A stretch of DNA of 64,000 nt from Lactobacillales bacterium (GTDB lineage: Bacteria > Bacillota > Bacilli > Lactobacillales > Streptococcaceae), in contig JAISJD010000008.1 in assembly GCA_031261705.1 (NCBI GenBank), positions 1-64,000 on the forward strand, read 5' to 3'. Within the stretch, counting starts at the first letter, position 1; the number at the start of each line of letters is the position of its first letter. This document shows, piece after piece, positions 8,564 to 18,009 of this stretch. Made by a program: the position numbers and the translations under genes. The notes beneath the pieces are model-generated. The model did not search any database. It was not told the origin of the DNA and saw only the letters and a list, made by a program, of their open reading frames with translations.

Positions 8564-9550
8564 TTAATTCTCACTAACAAGTTTAAAGACTTTCTCTTTT
8601 TCTCCATTAAGATAATGAACAATATTCTCCGTTGAAATTCTTTGAAGCTCATGAATAGAGGTAGAAGAGTAAAAGGCTGCGTGTGGTGTGAGAATAACAT
8701 TCGGCAACCCAACCAGTGGATGATTTGCTAAATCTGGTGTCTCATCCGCTAATAAATCTAAGCCTGCACCTTTGACATAATTATTTTCAAGAGCAAGTAA
8801 TAAATCTGATTCTACAACACTTGCTCCTCGTCCCATATTGATAAAGTAGGGATGTTGCTTCATCTTTTTGAAGTTTTCAAAATTGAAAAATTCGTAATTC
8901 GATTTATTCAGATTCATGTTATTAGTAATCACGTCCGCTCTCGCAAAGATTTCATCCTGGCTCACAAGCCTCACGCCATTTTCCTCTTCAACACTCTCTG
9001 AAATGTAAGGATCACAAGCAATGACATCCATACCAAGACCTTTTGCCAAATTTGCCACAGCTTGTCCAATTTTTCCAAAACCAAAAATTCCTAATATCAT
9101 GTCTTCAATTCGCTTATTAGGCGGTACTACGTCAAAGCGCCACTTATGATTTAGATCTACATCTTGAATGTAAGCTTTCAGATTCTTCACCAAAGCTAAT
9201 ATTATAGAAATGGTGTATTCTGCCACATCAACTGTTGAATATTCGCCTACCGGGCAGACGCCAATTCCTCGCTTATTCGCAACCTCTAAATCAACGTTAT
9301 CATAGCCTGTTGCATTCATTGAAATGACTTTCAAGTGTGAAGCGTGACTCATCGCTTCTTCATCAATTTTAGTAAATGCTGTCAAGATAGCATCTGCATC
9401 TGAAATAATTTGAAAAAATTCTTCTCTCTTTTCGTCAGTATATTCATAAACGACAACTTCGCACTGACCGAGTCCGTTGACTAATATTTCTTTTTCGTAA
9501 TCATGTGTTGGCATCATGGAATCTAAATAGTCCGAAATGACAATTTTCAT
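8564..9550 (-). CDS. D-2-hydroxyacid dehydrogenase (operon member)
   Basis: This 328-residue NAD-dependent D-isomer 2-hydroxyacid dehydrogenase is distinct from the D-LDH-like protein at 5.8 kb. The nucleotide motif GFGKIG is followed by an acidic residue (IACDP) that favours NAD over NADP. The catalytic Arg (NMGRGASVVE), Glu (GLDLLADE) and His (TPHAAFYS) are present. AGGAGG precedes the ATG. It is the fourth and last gene of an operon with a carbamoyltransferase, a carrier and an arginine-deiminase-like enzyme, so it probably reduces or oxidises a 2-oxo/2-hydroxy acid belonging to that pathway. The substrate is unknown. Confidence 0.85.
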   Translation of the reverse strand: MKIVISDYLDSMMPTHDYEKEILVNGLGQCEVVVYEYTDEKREEFFQIISDADAILTAFTKIDEEAMSHASHLKVISMNATGYDNVDLEVANKRGIGVCPVGEYSTVDVAEYTISIILALVKNLKAYIQDVDLNHKWRFDVVPPNKRIEDMILGIFGFGKIGQAVANLAKGLGMDVIACDPYISESVEEENGVRLVSQDEIFARADVITNNMNLNKSNYEFFNFENFKKMKQHPYFINMGRGASVVESDLLLALENNYVKGAGLDLLADETPDLANHPLVGLPNVILTPHAAFYSSTSIHELQRISTENIVHYLNGEKEKVFKLVSEN

Positions 9551-9560
9551 CGTTGTCCTC

Positions 9561-10415
9561 CTAGCTTCTTAATACGGGATAAGTCATACAATGTGGTCCG
9601 CCACCAGCTTTCAGAATTTGTTCCAATGGAAGTTTGATGACTTCTAGTCCTTCTGCCTCCATTGCTTCATTGACAGATTTATTATTTTCAATCCCCAAAA
9701 CACGCCCATTTCCTAAGGCTTGAACGTTACAACCATGCTTAAATACTAATTCTGATGGCACATGAATAATTTTGAAATCACGGCGTTTTAACATTTCTAA
9801 AAATTGATAAGGTAATTCATCTGTTGCGGCAATACATATTTTTTCTGCAACAATATTAAACACCATATCTAAATGCAAATTAGCTGACGGACAGGAAACA
9901 CCCACAACCGTATAACCAAATTTTTCCAATTGTTCGCGAAGATTATCAACCCCAGCTTTATCTGTTCTATCGACTAATCCGAATGCGATAGTGTGTTCAT
10001 CAATCATCCAGAAGTCGCCGCCTTCAAAGCATCCTGCATTACAACGAGCAACAATCGGTACACCTAATTCTTTTAATTTTGCTTCGTAAATTTCGGTTTC
10101 TTTCTGACGAGCTGGATGGCGAAATTTCCCGATGATTGCACCTTCCTTAATCATTGCACCAAAATCACGTGCAAAGGTTTGAACTTCTAATTCCTTATGT
10201 GCTTCTACCTCAACAACTTCCACTCCATTGTTCTTATAAGCATCCACTAAAGTTTGCCATTCTTGAACCATTTTTTCGTTTTTCTCTGTTTCTCCTTTTT
10301 CCATCCAACTTTTCGTAATTTCATTAATAGCATTAAATACATAATATTTCGGTGAACACACGATAACTTTTTTTAATTCATTTGTTGCGTTGCTAACATA
10401 ATCTTTTTCACCCAT
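9561..10415 (-). CDS. Arginine-deiminase-like (guanidine-group modifying) hydrolase
   Basis: The protein belongs to the amidinotransferase/arginine deiminase/DDAH superfamily, which attacks guanidino groups through a Cys thiolate. At 284 residues it is much shorter than a true ArcA (about 410) and near DDAH size. Motifs that can be aligned to arginine deiminase are GGDFWMID, the catalytic His in LHLDMVF, and the nucleophile Cys in GGGPHCMTYP near the C-terminus. I choose ATG at 10415 (MGEKDY) because AGGAG lies 10 bases before it; the GTG at 10427 would be too close to that signal. The likely reaction is hydrolysis of a guanidino compound to a ureido compound plus ammonia; the substrate is not known. 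Confidence 0.8.
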   Translation of the reverse strand: MGEKDYVSNATNELKKVIVCSPKYYVFNAINEITKSWMEKGETEKNEKMVQEWQTLVDAYKNNGVEVVEVEAHKELEVQTFARDFGAMIKEGAIIGKFRHPARQKETEIYEAKLKELGVPIVARCNAGCFEGGDFWMIDEHTIAFGLVDRTDKAGVDNLREQLEKFGYTVVGVSCPSANLHLDMVFNIVAEKICIAATDELPYQFLEMLKRRDFKIIHVPSELVFKHGCNVQALGNGRVLGIENNKSVNEAMEAEGLEVIKLPLEQILKAGGGPHCMTYPVLRS

Positions 10416-10429
10416 AAAATTTTCCACTC

Positions 10430-11938
10430 CTATCTAAAAATCAAAACATTGACTAGTAAAATTCCACAACAAGTTAAGAAGAATATAACGATATATTTTC
10501 CAGTTGCTTTCAGCCAAGACCCGTAATCCACATGAACCGCTTGCGTACACGTCATAACGATAATAGACGTTGGTGCAAATAGCTTCACTAGTCCTAAAGC
10601 CAAATTATATATAACAACCATTGAAGATTCAGAAATCCCTGCAAATATAGCAAGTGGTGCCATAATAGACATAGTCGCTGCCGCAAGCCCTGTTGAACTT
10701 GGAATAAAAGTTGCAAGCAGAATATACACCACAAAGCAAGCGATAACGAATATAACCGGTGATAAACTACCCAATGTCTTTTCACAGCCATTTAAAACAG
10801 TCGCCGTAATATTTCCGTTCGTCATCAAGACTTGAATCCCTCTAGCTAAAGGTACGATGAATGCAGTAGAAACTAACCCCGCAGCCCCTTTAATCAAAAT
10901 ATTGATTGTTTTATCAATGCTATATCCCATAATCAAACCAGTAATAATAGTCATAATAATTAACAATCCATTAATTTCATTGAAATACCAGTCCCCAAGA
11001 GGTACAAGATCACTTCCTAGAATTGTTCCTAAAATTGGTGAATTGTTTATCCAATCCGTCACTTGATTGAAAAACGTCCAATGTTCATTGAGCGAAGTCC
11101 ATGGAACCAACGAAACAATCATAATGGCAAACGTTAAAACAAAAATCATAAAAACCTTACGTTGACGGTTGTTAAGTTTTTCTTCCCCTTCTTCAATATC
11201 AGCAAATTCTTCTAAATCTTTTTCTCTTCGGAAAAACTGTACGGATTTCTCAGGATGATGCGATATTTTTTTTGCATATCCGCAAATCAAGAAAGAAACG
11301 AGTGATAACAGAATGATAAAAATAACTGTCCGATAGATAATTCCGTCACCGGGACTGATTCCAGCAATTCCTGAAGCTATCCCAGTAGAAAATGGATTAA
11401 CAATGGATGCCGCACATCCAGCTTGCGTACCAAAGATAACAATCATCAAAGCTACTATAGTATCTAGTCCAAGGGCTAAAATTATTGGTAAGAACATCAA
11501 CAAATATACGAATCCTTCTTCATAAGCTCCTTGCACTGTTCCGAAAATTCCCATAATAAATGTTAAAACAGTGATTAGTACAAAATAATTCTTTTTATAT
11601 TTTTGTGCAACACCTTTTAAAGCAATATTGATTGCACCAGCAGAATCCATCATTTCAAGGAAACTACCAAAAAGCATGACGTTTAACGAAATTGTAATTG
11701 CACCACTTACTTGATCATTCCCCACCATACCGATAATCGGCGCCATAATGACATCCCATAATCCTTGACGATTTGCAGCAATTCTTGAATAGGTATTCGC
11801 AATTGCCCGTCCTGAATCATCTATATCATATTTCCCCCCCGGGATTATCCATGTCAAGATCGCAACTAACAGCAAAACAAAGAAAATGATGACATAGGTA
11901 TTTGGTGATTTAAATTTTTTCTTTTTAGCTACTTCCAT
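10430..11938 (-). CDS. YfcC-family membrane carrier
   Basis: This 502-residue polytopic protein has about 11-13 hydrophobic segments and resembles the YfcC/DcuC-like carrier group, which includes arginine-ornithine-type antiporters and dicarboxylate or basic amino acid carriers. A GTQAGCAASIVNPFSTGIA stretch and a later FIPSSTGLAAATMSIMAP stretch are the symmetric conserved hairpin-type segments of this group. It sits between the carbamoyltransferase and the deiminase-like gene, the position of ArcD in arginine deiminase operons. The natural inference is substrate/product exchange for this pathway. Specificity cannot be read. Confidence 0.8.
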   Translation of the reverse strand: MEVAKKKKFKSPNTYVIIFFVLLLVAILTWIIPGGKYDIDDSGRAIANTYSRIAANRQGLWDVIMAPIIGMVGNDQVSGAITISLNVMLFGSFLEMMDSAGAINIALKGVAQKYKKNYFVLITVLTFIMGIFGTVQGAYEEGFVYLLMFLPIILALGLDTIVALMIVIFGTQAGCAASIVNPFSTGIASGIAGISPGDGIIYRTVIFIILLSLVSFLICGYAKKISHHPEKSVQFFRREKDLEEFADIEEGEEKLNNRQRKVFMIFVLTFAIMIVSLVPWTSLNEHWTFFNQVTDWINNSPILGTILGSDLVPLGDWYFNEINGLLIIMTIITGLIMGYSIDKTINILIKGAAGLVSTAFIVPLARGIQVLMTNGNITATVLNGCEKTLGSLSPVIFVIACFVVYILLATFIPSSTGLAAATMSIMAPLAIFAGISESSMVVIYNLALGLVKLFAPTSIIVMTCTQAVHVDYGSWLKATGKYIVIFFLTCCGILLVNVLIFR

Positions 11939-11981
11939 TAGTTTCTCCTACTTTCCAGTACAAACTCCAACTAAAGTATCT

Positions 11982-12920
11982 CTAATTAGCTACTGCAGCC
12001 AAAATTGCCTTAATAGAGTGCATGCGATTTTCCCCTTCATCAAAAATTACAGATTGACTACATTCCATCACTTCATCTGTTACTTCTTCTCCTCGATGAG
12101 CTGGTAAGCAATGCATAAAGATTGCTTCTGGTTTCGCTTTTCTCATCGCATCCATCGTGATTTGATAAGGGGCAAAAGCTTTCTTCAAATATTCAATTTC
12201 TTCATCACTTTGTCCCATACTATATTGTGACATGCCATAAACAATATCTGCGTCCTTTAAAGCCATATCAAAGTCTTGCGTAAATTCTATTTTTGCACCT
12301 GAAATTTTTGCTCTATTTTGTGTTTCTACTAAAATCTCTGCATCAGGTTCAAGACCTTTAGGACAAGCAATAGATAAATCTATTCCTAAAGTGGCACAGA
12401 AAATCATGGTCGTATAGGCTACATTATATAAATTCCCTGAATAACAAATCTTCAGCCCTTCATATTTACCAAATTTTTCCTTAATCGTCATCAAATCAGC
12501 AATTCCTTGTGTTGGATGTTCAAGAGCTGTTAGTCCATTAATTACTGGATTTTCCATCCATTTTGAACATTCCTCCACAACCTCATGACCAAAAGTTCGG
12601 ATAAAAAGTCCGTCAAAGTAACGGTCTAAAATTCGTGCTGTATCTTTCAAAGGTTCTCCCCTAGTCATCTGCATTTCATCTGGACGAAGGTAGACAATCT
12701 TTATCCCTAAATCTGCTGCCGCACGTTCTAAGGCATTTCTTGTTCTAGTGCTATTTTTTTCAAATAAACCTGCCCACACTTGCCCTTTAAAATATTCATG
12801 CGGTTCTCTCGCTACCCATTTACGCTTAAAATCTAACGAAAGATCTGTAATAAACTCAATTTCCTCCTTTGTCATGTCTTTGAATGCTAGGTAATCCTTT
12901 CCTTTAAATCGATTTCTCAT
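11982..12920 (-). CDS. Ornithine/putrescine-type carbamoyltransferase, substrate unknown
   Basis: The 312-residue enzyme belongs to the aspartate/ornithine carbamoyltransferase fold. The carbamoyl-phosphate loop is FEKNSTRTRNALE, where most ornithine enzymes read FEKTSTRTR. HPTQ and the HCLPAHRGEEVTDEV motif are present; the latter ends like putrescine carbamoyltransferase rather than classical ArcB (HCLPAFHD). The middle part differs from both. In catabolic operons these enzymes run backward, phosphorolysing a ureido compound to carbamoyl phosphate and an amine. It is the first gene of the operon, behind AGGAG, and divergent from a PucR-type regulator. No carbamate kinase is in the window. 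Confidence 0.82.
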   Translation of the reverse strand: MRNRFKGKDYLAFKDMTKEEIEFITDLSLDFKRKWVAREPHEYFKGQVWAGLFEKNSTRTRNALERAAADLGIKIVYLRPDEMQMTRGEPLKDTARILDRYFDGLFIRTFGHEVVEECSKWMENPVINGLTALEHPTQGIADLMTIKEKFGKYEGLKICYSGNLYNVAYTTMIFCATLGIDLSIACPKGLEPDAEILVETQNRAKISGAKIEFTQDFDMALKDADIVYGMSQYSMGQSDEEIEYLKKAFAPYQITMDAMRKAKPEAIFMHCLPAHRGEEVTDEVMECSQSVIFDEGENRMHSIKAILAAVAN

Positions 12921-13051
12921 TTTTCCATCTCCTGTTCTTTCTTATTGTTTTTACATCTTTATTTTATAGCCAAAAAAGCGTAAAATATATTGTGCATAGG
13001 AACGAAATGAAAGCGTTTTTCTAGTCATAAAGAACATAGGGAGTAGATAAA

Positions 13052-14689
13052 ATGAAGAAGAACATAAGCATTCAAGAAATTGTGAAATTGGCTGAATTTA
13101 ATCAATCTGATTTGATTTCTACCAAAAACGGATTGTTGAACGTTGTTGAGACAGTAACAATCATGGATATTCCTAATATGGATGATTGGGTTAAAAAAGG
13201 GGATTTACTGATTATTGGACTCTTTTTAGAAACACATTTGACAGAAAAATTTTTACATCGGCTACACGAAAAAGAAATTGCTGGGATTATTACAAAGAAA
13301 AAGTTCAAACATTTTCTCACTCCTGAGTTGATTCAACTTTTTCATCTTTATAACATTCCAATCATTATTATTGAGGATAAGTATTCATGGAGTGACGTAA
13401 TGACTCCGATTCAACGCCTCATTATAGAAAAACAAACTATTTCACTTAGGGAGACGGAGCAATTCCATCAAACAATTTTTCGTTCTTTATCCGATGAACA
13501 GTCCTTGAATAATTTATGCTCGGCTATCTATAATGTTAGTGGTTTGTCCTTAGCGGTGGTCGATGAGAACTTCAACCTACTAGATTCTTCCTTTGACTTT
13601 TCTTGGGGTGAGGTTTTTGAGGATTTTTCTTCAAAAAAGCTTTCAAATTGGATGACTATAGGACATGATGTTGACGGAAAACCAATTAACGGCTTTTGCT
13701 TTACGCAGTCAATCAAGCAAGCAGAGACTCTTCGATTTTTCTTCTTTCCTCTCTATAAAAAAAGAAAAATCGAAAATTTCATTGTCCTCAAACCTCCAAT
13801 TTTTTTTAAGGAGTTAAATTCAGAGATTGTTGCAAAACTTCAGAGCTTCAGCTCATTTTATCAGTTAAAGAAAACCATTTTCTTGGAGTTTCAGAAGGCA
13901 AATCTTCATTATCGCAACTTAATTTTGGAAGAATTATTGAATTCCACCAGTCCAGATTCTATTAAAAAAAGAAAATATAGTCTTGTTCTAGGAACTCAGT
14001 TAGAGCAACAATATCGCTTAGTTTTAGTGAAAAATCTGAAACAAACAGACCGTATTGATGACAGTGAGGAATTTTTGAACTTTGAACATCAGTTTTACAA
14101 GACACAGTTCAGCAATGAAAATATTTTGCTTTTCAATAAAGATAAGTATTGGTTCCTTCTCGTGGGCGAATCCTATAGCTCAATTGAATTCTTCATTGAA
14201 TCTCTATATACGTTATTGAAAGAAACTTATAAGCATAGCTCGTTTCAGATGGGAATAAGTGATTTACAGCCTTTTTGGAAGCTAACTGCTGCTTGGCAAG
14301 AGGCAAAACAAGCGCTTCTATTCACTGAAAATAACACAAATGTCAAACCAGTGCAATTCTATAAAGACTTAGGCATCTTCAAACTATTTATTGATGATTT
14401 TGGAAAAATTAACCAATACTTCATTCAGAAGATGTTGGAAGATTTTGTTTATCCAATTATAGACTACGATACTCATACAAAAACTGAGCTGTACCACACC
14501 TTAGAAACCTATTTTGCAAACGATTTTTCACACACACAAACCTGCAAGATGCTTTTTATCCATAAAAACACGTTACGAGCTAGACTAAAAAAAATCGAAG
14601 AAATTCTATCTGTAAATATAAATAATGCAGATACATTAATGAATCTACACTTAGGAATTCGACTTAATCAGGTAATAAAACAGAATTAA
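13052..14689 (+). CDS. PucR-family transcriptional regulator
   Basis: The 545-residue protein has the PucR architecture: an N-terminal PucR sensory domain (SIQEIVKLAEF to about residue 125), a central GGDEF-like/CdaR-type region, and a C-terminal PucR HTH_30 domain (SHTQTCKMLFIHKNTLRARLK, about 493-513). Family members usually activate purine, amino acid or polyamine catabolic genes in response to a pathway metabolite. It is divergent from the carbamoyltransferase operon across 131 bp, so it most likely controls that operon. AGGGAG precedes the ATG. A near-match to a cre site (ATGAAAGCGTTTTTC at about 13007-13021) lies in its promoter region, which would give carbon-source control. Confidence 0.85.
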   Translation: MKKNISIQEIVKLAEFNQSDLISTKNGLLNVVETVTIMDIPNMDDWVKKGDLLIIGLFLETHLTEKFLHRLHEKEIAGIITKKKFKHFLTPELIQLFHLYNIPIIIIEDKYSWSDVMTPIQRLIIEKQTISLRETEQFHQTIFRSLSDEQSLNNLCSAIYNVSGLSLAVVDENFNLLDSSFDFSWGEVFEDFSSKKLSNWMTIGHDVDGKPINGFCFTQSIKQAETLRFFFFPLYKKRKIENFIVLKPPIFFKELNSEIVAKLQSFSSFYQLKKTIFLEFQKANLHYRNLILEELLNSTSPDSIKKRKYSLVLGTQLEQQYRLVLVKNLKQTDRIDDSEEFLNFEHQFYKTQFSNENILLFNKDKYWFLLVGESYSSIEFFIESLYTLLKETYKHSSFQMGISDLQPFWKLTAAWQEAKQALLFTENNTNVKPVQFYKDLGIFKLFIDDFGKINQYFIQKMLEDFVYPIIDYDTHTKTELYHTLETYFANDFSHTQTCKMLFIHKNTLRARLKKIEEILSVNINNADTLMNLHLGIRLNQVIKQN

Positions 14690-14705
14690 ATCTATTTAGC
14701 TCATT

Positions 14706-14731
14706 GAAACTCATACGTGGGTTTCTTTTTT
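14706..14731 (+). terminator. Terminator of the PucR-type regulator gene
   Basis: A 7-bp stem with one G-T pair (GAAACTC and GGGTTTC), a 6-base loop and a following run of T residues, 16 bp past the stop codon. Confidence 0.75.
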
Positions 14732-14823
14732 GCTCCTAGAAAAAACATTCAACAAATATGACTTGTATGATTACAAAATAAAAAGCTCAGAAACAATGCT
14801 TTAACACCATTTCCAAGCTAAAA

Positions 14824-14985
14824 TTATTCAGTTTCAAGCAATCGTTCTCCAGCATTGTCTAATCCATGAACGATATAGATAAGAGTCCATTTAAGTATTC
14901 ATCTTTATTGGTCACATAAAAATCTACCTTTTGTAAAACTTCTTACTCATGATACATAGCAATATACTCAATTTTAACAACTAAA
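14824..14985 (-). pseudogene. Decayed small coding remnant
   Basis: The 316 bp between the PucR gene terminator and the PTS gene contain no intact gene. On the minus strand, however, a protein-like stretch reads VVKIEYIAMYHE, then an in-frame TAA, then EVLQKVDFYVTNKDEYLNG. After a one-base shift it continues as IYIVHGLDNAGERLLETE and a stop. The composition looks like real protein broken by one nonsense codon and one frameshift. I do not recognise the family. Confidence 0.4.
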
Positions 14986-15047
14986 ATTAATTTTAGAATA
15001 TTATCTACCATGTAAGTAAGTCTAACCTAAGATACTGAAGTTGAAAA

Positions 15048-16919
15048 CTATCTGACGACTTTCATAACCGGCTGTGAAGCCTTCACCATTGATGTTTCAA
15101 TCGGTAAAATTTCCGTATAATCTGAGGAATTTGTAATAACAATTGGGGTGATAATATCATAGCCTGCTGCTTCAATTTTTTCTAACTCGACAGACATTAA
15201 AGGAGTTCCAACCTCGACACAATCCCCAATCTGAATTTTTGCTGAAAAATATTGACCCTCAAGTTTAACTGTATCAATCCCGATATGAATGAGAACTTCG
15301 ACACCCTCCTCTGATTTTAAACCAATAGCATGATTTGTCTCATACAAAGCTGTCACAACACCATTAACTGGTGAAACAAAAATGGGGTCAATTGGTATAA
15401 TCGCACAGCCTTTCCCAATCATTTCTTCTGAAAAAACTTCATCAGGAACATTTTTTAAAGAAACTAGCTTTCCAGATACTGGCGCCATGATAGTAGTCAC
15501 ACTTTTAGTTTTGGTGAAATCAAGTGTCTCTTTTTCAAAAGCCTGTTCACTTTCTGATACCTTGTTTTCATTGAACAAAATATATGAAACGATAAATGAA
15601 ACAACGAAAGCAATAGCACAAGCAATGCAGGCGTTGATGAAATTAGTTAAACCTTTATCCCCAATATAAACAGGTAATGTCAAGAGACCTGGTGAACCTG
15701 ATGCAAAACGACGAACACCCATCAGTCCAATGAATAACCCACCGACACCGCCACCAGCCATAGCAGCATATAAAGGTGTTTTAAAACGAACATTTATCCC
15801 AAATAAAGCTGGTTCAGTAATCCCACATACAGCGGTAACTCCACTAGAAAAAGCTAATTGTTTGATTTCACTTTTCTTAGTTTTAACCCCAACGGCAAGT
15901 GCTGCACCACCTTGAGCAATATTTGACGGTAAATTTCCTGGGCCAATCATAGCATCGTAACCAAGAGTCATGATATTATTGGCACCAATTGGCACTATAC
16001 CATAATGTGTCCCTGTCATGACTAAAAGCGGCATAAAAGTCCCAATAACCGTTGGTACTAGCCAACCTGCAGTTTTATCCAAGAACATAACACCATTGGC
16101 AATATATTGCCCAATGATATAACCAATAGGACCAAGTACGACTAAAGCGACTAAACCGGTAACTAATACCGTAATCAAAGGAATTGTAAAGAAAGCAATA
16201 ACTTTGGGAGAATACTTCTTTGCATACTTTTCGACATAGGACATAAACCACACTGTTAAAATGATTGGAATAACCGTTGAAGCATAGGTGGCATTGTAAA
16301 TTGGTAAGAAACCAAATTTAATTCCTTCGCCACTTTCTCTGGAAGCTGTCACCATCGCAACAAAATTTGGATGTAAAAGAATCCCACCTAACATCGCTGC
16401 TAAATAAGTATTACATTTAAATTTTTTGGCTGCAGAAATAGCCAAGAATACTGGTAGAAAGTAAAATGCGGCATCTGCCATAAAATTAATGACTTGATAA
16501 ACAGTTGATGCTGTAGGGTCTACCCACTTAAACGCTGTGCACAGTGCTAAAACTGCCTTTAACATCCCAGAGGCAGTGATAACAGGCAAAATAGGTGTAA
16601 AAATACTCGAAATTGTATCTATTAAACGCGTCCCAATATTTTTTTTGCTTTTCTCTTCACTACCACCTTCTGAAAAGCCAAGCGTTTCAATCAAGATGTC
16701 ATAAACTTTTTCAACGTCGTTCCCGATAATCACTTGGAACTGTCCTCCACCACTTGTGACGCCTAAAACGCCTTGTAAGTGATTCAACTCAGCACGATTT
16801 GCCTTGCTATCTTCTTTTAAATTGAACCGCAAACGCGTTGCACAATGAGTCAAATTTTGAACATTTTTTTCGCCACCGACTTGTTCTAAAATCTGATTTG
16901 CTAAATTTTGATAATCCAT
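15048..16919 (-). CDS. bglP: Beta-glucoside-specific PTS enzyme IIBCA
   Basis: This single-chain phosphotransferase permease (623 residues) imports and phosphorylates aryl-beta-glucosides or related beta-glucosides. The domains run IIB (1 to about 85, phosphorylated Cys26 in LTHCATRLR), IIC (about 100-450, multiple membrane segments, substrate motif GITEPALFGI), and IIA (about 480-620, active His in VLIHIGIDTVKL). It is co-directional with and 44 bp behind the LicT-type antiterminator gene, and so is controlled by the RAT switch and cre site upstream of that gene. No phospho-beta-glucosidase follows; the enzyme at 25.6 kb could serve. Confidence 0.92.
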   Translation of the reverse strand: MDYQNLANQILEQVGGEKNVQNLTHCATRLRFNLKEDSKANRAELNHLQGVLGVTSGGGQFQVIIGNDVEKVYDILIETLGFSEGGSEEKSKKNIGTRLIDTISSIFTPILPVITASGMLKAVLALCTAFKWVDPTASTVYQVINFMADAAFYFLPVFLAISAAKKFKCNTYLAAMLGGILLHPNFVAMVTASRESGEGIKFGFLPIYNATYASTVIPIILTVWFMSYVEKYAKKYSPKVIAFFTIPLITVLVTGLVALVVLGPIGYIIGQYIANGVMFLDKTAGWLVPTVIGTFMPLLVMTGTHYGIVPIGANNIMTLGYDAMIGPGNLPSNIAQGGAALAVGVKTKKSEIKQLAFSSGVTAVCGITEPALFGINVRFKTPLYAAMAGGGVGGLFIGLMGVRRFASGSPGLLTLPVYIGDKGLTNFINACIACAIAFVVSFIVSYILFNENKVSESEQAFEKETLDFTKTKSVTTIMAPVSGKLVSLKNVPDEVFSEEMIGKGCAIIPIDPIFVSPVNGVVTALYETNHAIGLKSEEGVEVLIHIGIDTVKLEGQYFSAKIQIGDCVEVGTPLMSVELEKIEAAGYDIITPIVITNSSDYTEILPIETSMVKASQPVMKVVR

Positions 16920-16963
16920 AGAACCTCCACTAGTAAAATTAAATTATTTTTAAATTTAACATT

Positions 16964-17800
16964 TTATTTGTGTGTCATGCGTCTGATGTGAATCGTTAGG
17001 TACATAATTTCGTCATTTGTCAATTGAATATCATATTGCTTCAAGAAATAGTCATATACCTTTAAAGTACACAGGTATTCTTCTTTGTATTTTTCCTTGA
17101 GCATGATAAGAAAATCTTCGTCATCACTCTCAAGTTCATTGCCAGAAAAAACACGCTGAATAAAGAATTTTAGATGAGTGATAAATCGGTCGTAATGTAA
17201 AGAATTTTCATCCAATTCAATACCCACAAAATGATACTTGATAATGGTCAAAACTTGTTTAATAATCGTCATTGTTTGCTTGGTTTGAGCAGTTCCCGCA
17301 AAATCCAAAGTCGCACTCGCTAAATGCAAGGCAATAAAAGCTGCCTCATCTTCTGGCAAAACAACATTTAAGTTTTGATTGATAATCTCTAGTGCTTCTT
17401 GACCAATCAGAAATTCATGATTATAGAAACGCTTAATCTCCCATAACAAAGCATTTTTGATAGTCAAGCCTTCATTAGCGCGCTCAATTGCAAATTGGAT
17501 ATGGTCAGCAAGAGTCAAATAAATATTATCTGGCAACGGATTCCCTAGTGACGTCTTAGCATAATCCACAATTTCATTTGTTGTCTGAATCGTTTCAAGC
17601 GATAAGCCTGCTAACAACGTTTCCAATTTACTAAGTGCCTGCTTTGATTGTAAACGATAAATTTTATCAATCTTTTTTGAATCAATCATCATCCCAATTT
17701 CTTTTTTAAAACCAATACCACATCCCATGACAAGAACTTCATTATGACTATCATCACTTGAGCGAATGATATTGTTATTAATTATTTTTTCAATTTTCAA
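16964..17800 (-). CDS. licT: BglG/LicT-family transcription antiterminator
   Basis: The 278-residue protein binds a ribonucleic antiterminator (RAT) in its target leader and prevents termination when its PTS sugar is present. It has an N-terminal RNA-binding CAT domain (about 1-55, KIEKIINNNIIRS) and two PRD domains with the expected histidines (for example LADHIQFAIER, IALHLASA, LTIHIRRM). The start is TTG at 17800 with AAGGAGG upstream; the frame open to 17842 lacks a ribosome site. A RAT/terminator pair lies in its own leader, so it controls itself and bglP. The PTS IIB/IIA of bglP presumably phosphorylates the PRDs. Confidence 0.92.
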   Translation of the reverse strand: MKIEKIINNNIIRSSDDSHNEVLVMGCGIGFKKEIGMMIDSKKIDKIYRLQSKQALSKLETLLAGLSLETIQTTNEIVDYAKTSLGNPLPDNIYLTLADHIQFAIERANEGLTIKNALLWEIKRFYNHEFLIGQEALEIINQNLNVVLPEDEAAFIALHLASATLDFAGTAQTKQTMTIIKQVLTIIKYHFVGIELDENSLHYDRFITHLKFFIQRVFSGNELESDDEDFLIMLKEKYKEEYLCTLKVYDYFLKQYDIQLTNDEIMYLTIHIRRMTHK

Positions 17801-17915
17801 AAGGTTACCTCCTTCCTTTGATTTTGTTTTGGTGTCACACACCTGTCAACTAACGATTCACTTAATGTGTGCAAAGTTTCTTTGTGAGTGAGTTTAACTA
17901 AGGAAAAAATCACGC

Positions 17916-17975
17916 AAAAAAAGACTACACCCTACTTACACACAAATAAAATATTTGGCGTATATCGGTATAGCC
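17916..17975 (-). terminator. RAT-overlapping terminator in the licT-bglP leader
   Basis: On the minus strand GGCTATACC (17975-17967) can pair with GGTGTAGTC (17931-17923), 9 bp with two G-U pairs, followed by seven T residues (17922-17916). The left arm is the 3' part of the RAT, so the two structures exclude each other. Confidence 0.75.
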
Positions 17976-17996
17976 TGCATTACCAGTGACAATCTT
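17967..17996 (-). promoter_or_regulatory. Ribonucleic antiterminator (RAT) for the LicT-type protein
   Basis: The minus-strand leader reads AGATTGTCACTG, then GCAGGCTATACC, matching the LicT/SacY RAT pattern (GGATTGTTACTG, GCAGGCAAAACC) at nearly all conserved positions and sharing its 3' end with the terminator stem. Confidence 0.8.
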
Positions 17997-18009
17997 CTTA
18001 TACACTAGT

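Noticed and set aside
11982-12920. Assignment as arcB or as the putrescine carbamoyltransferase agcB
   Set aside because: Only the C-terminal motif resembles the putrescine enzyme, and the carbamoyl-phosphate loop and centre differ from both; no agmatine deiminase is adjacent, so the substrate is left open.
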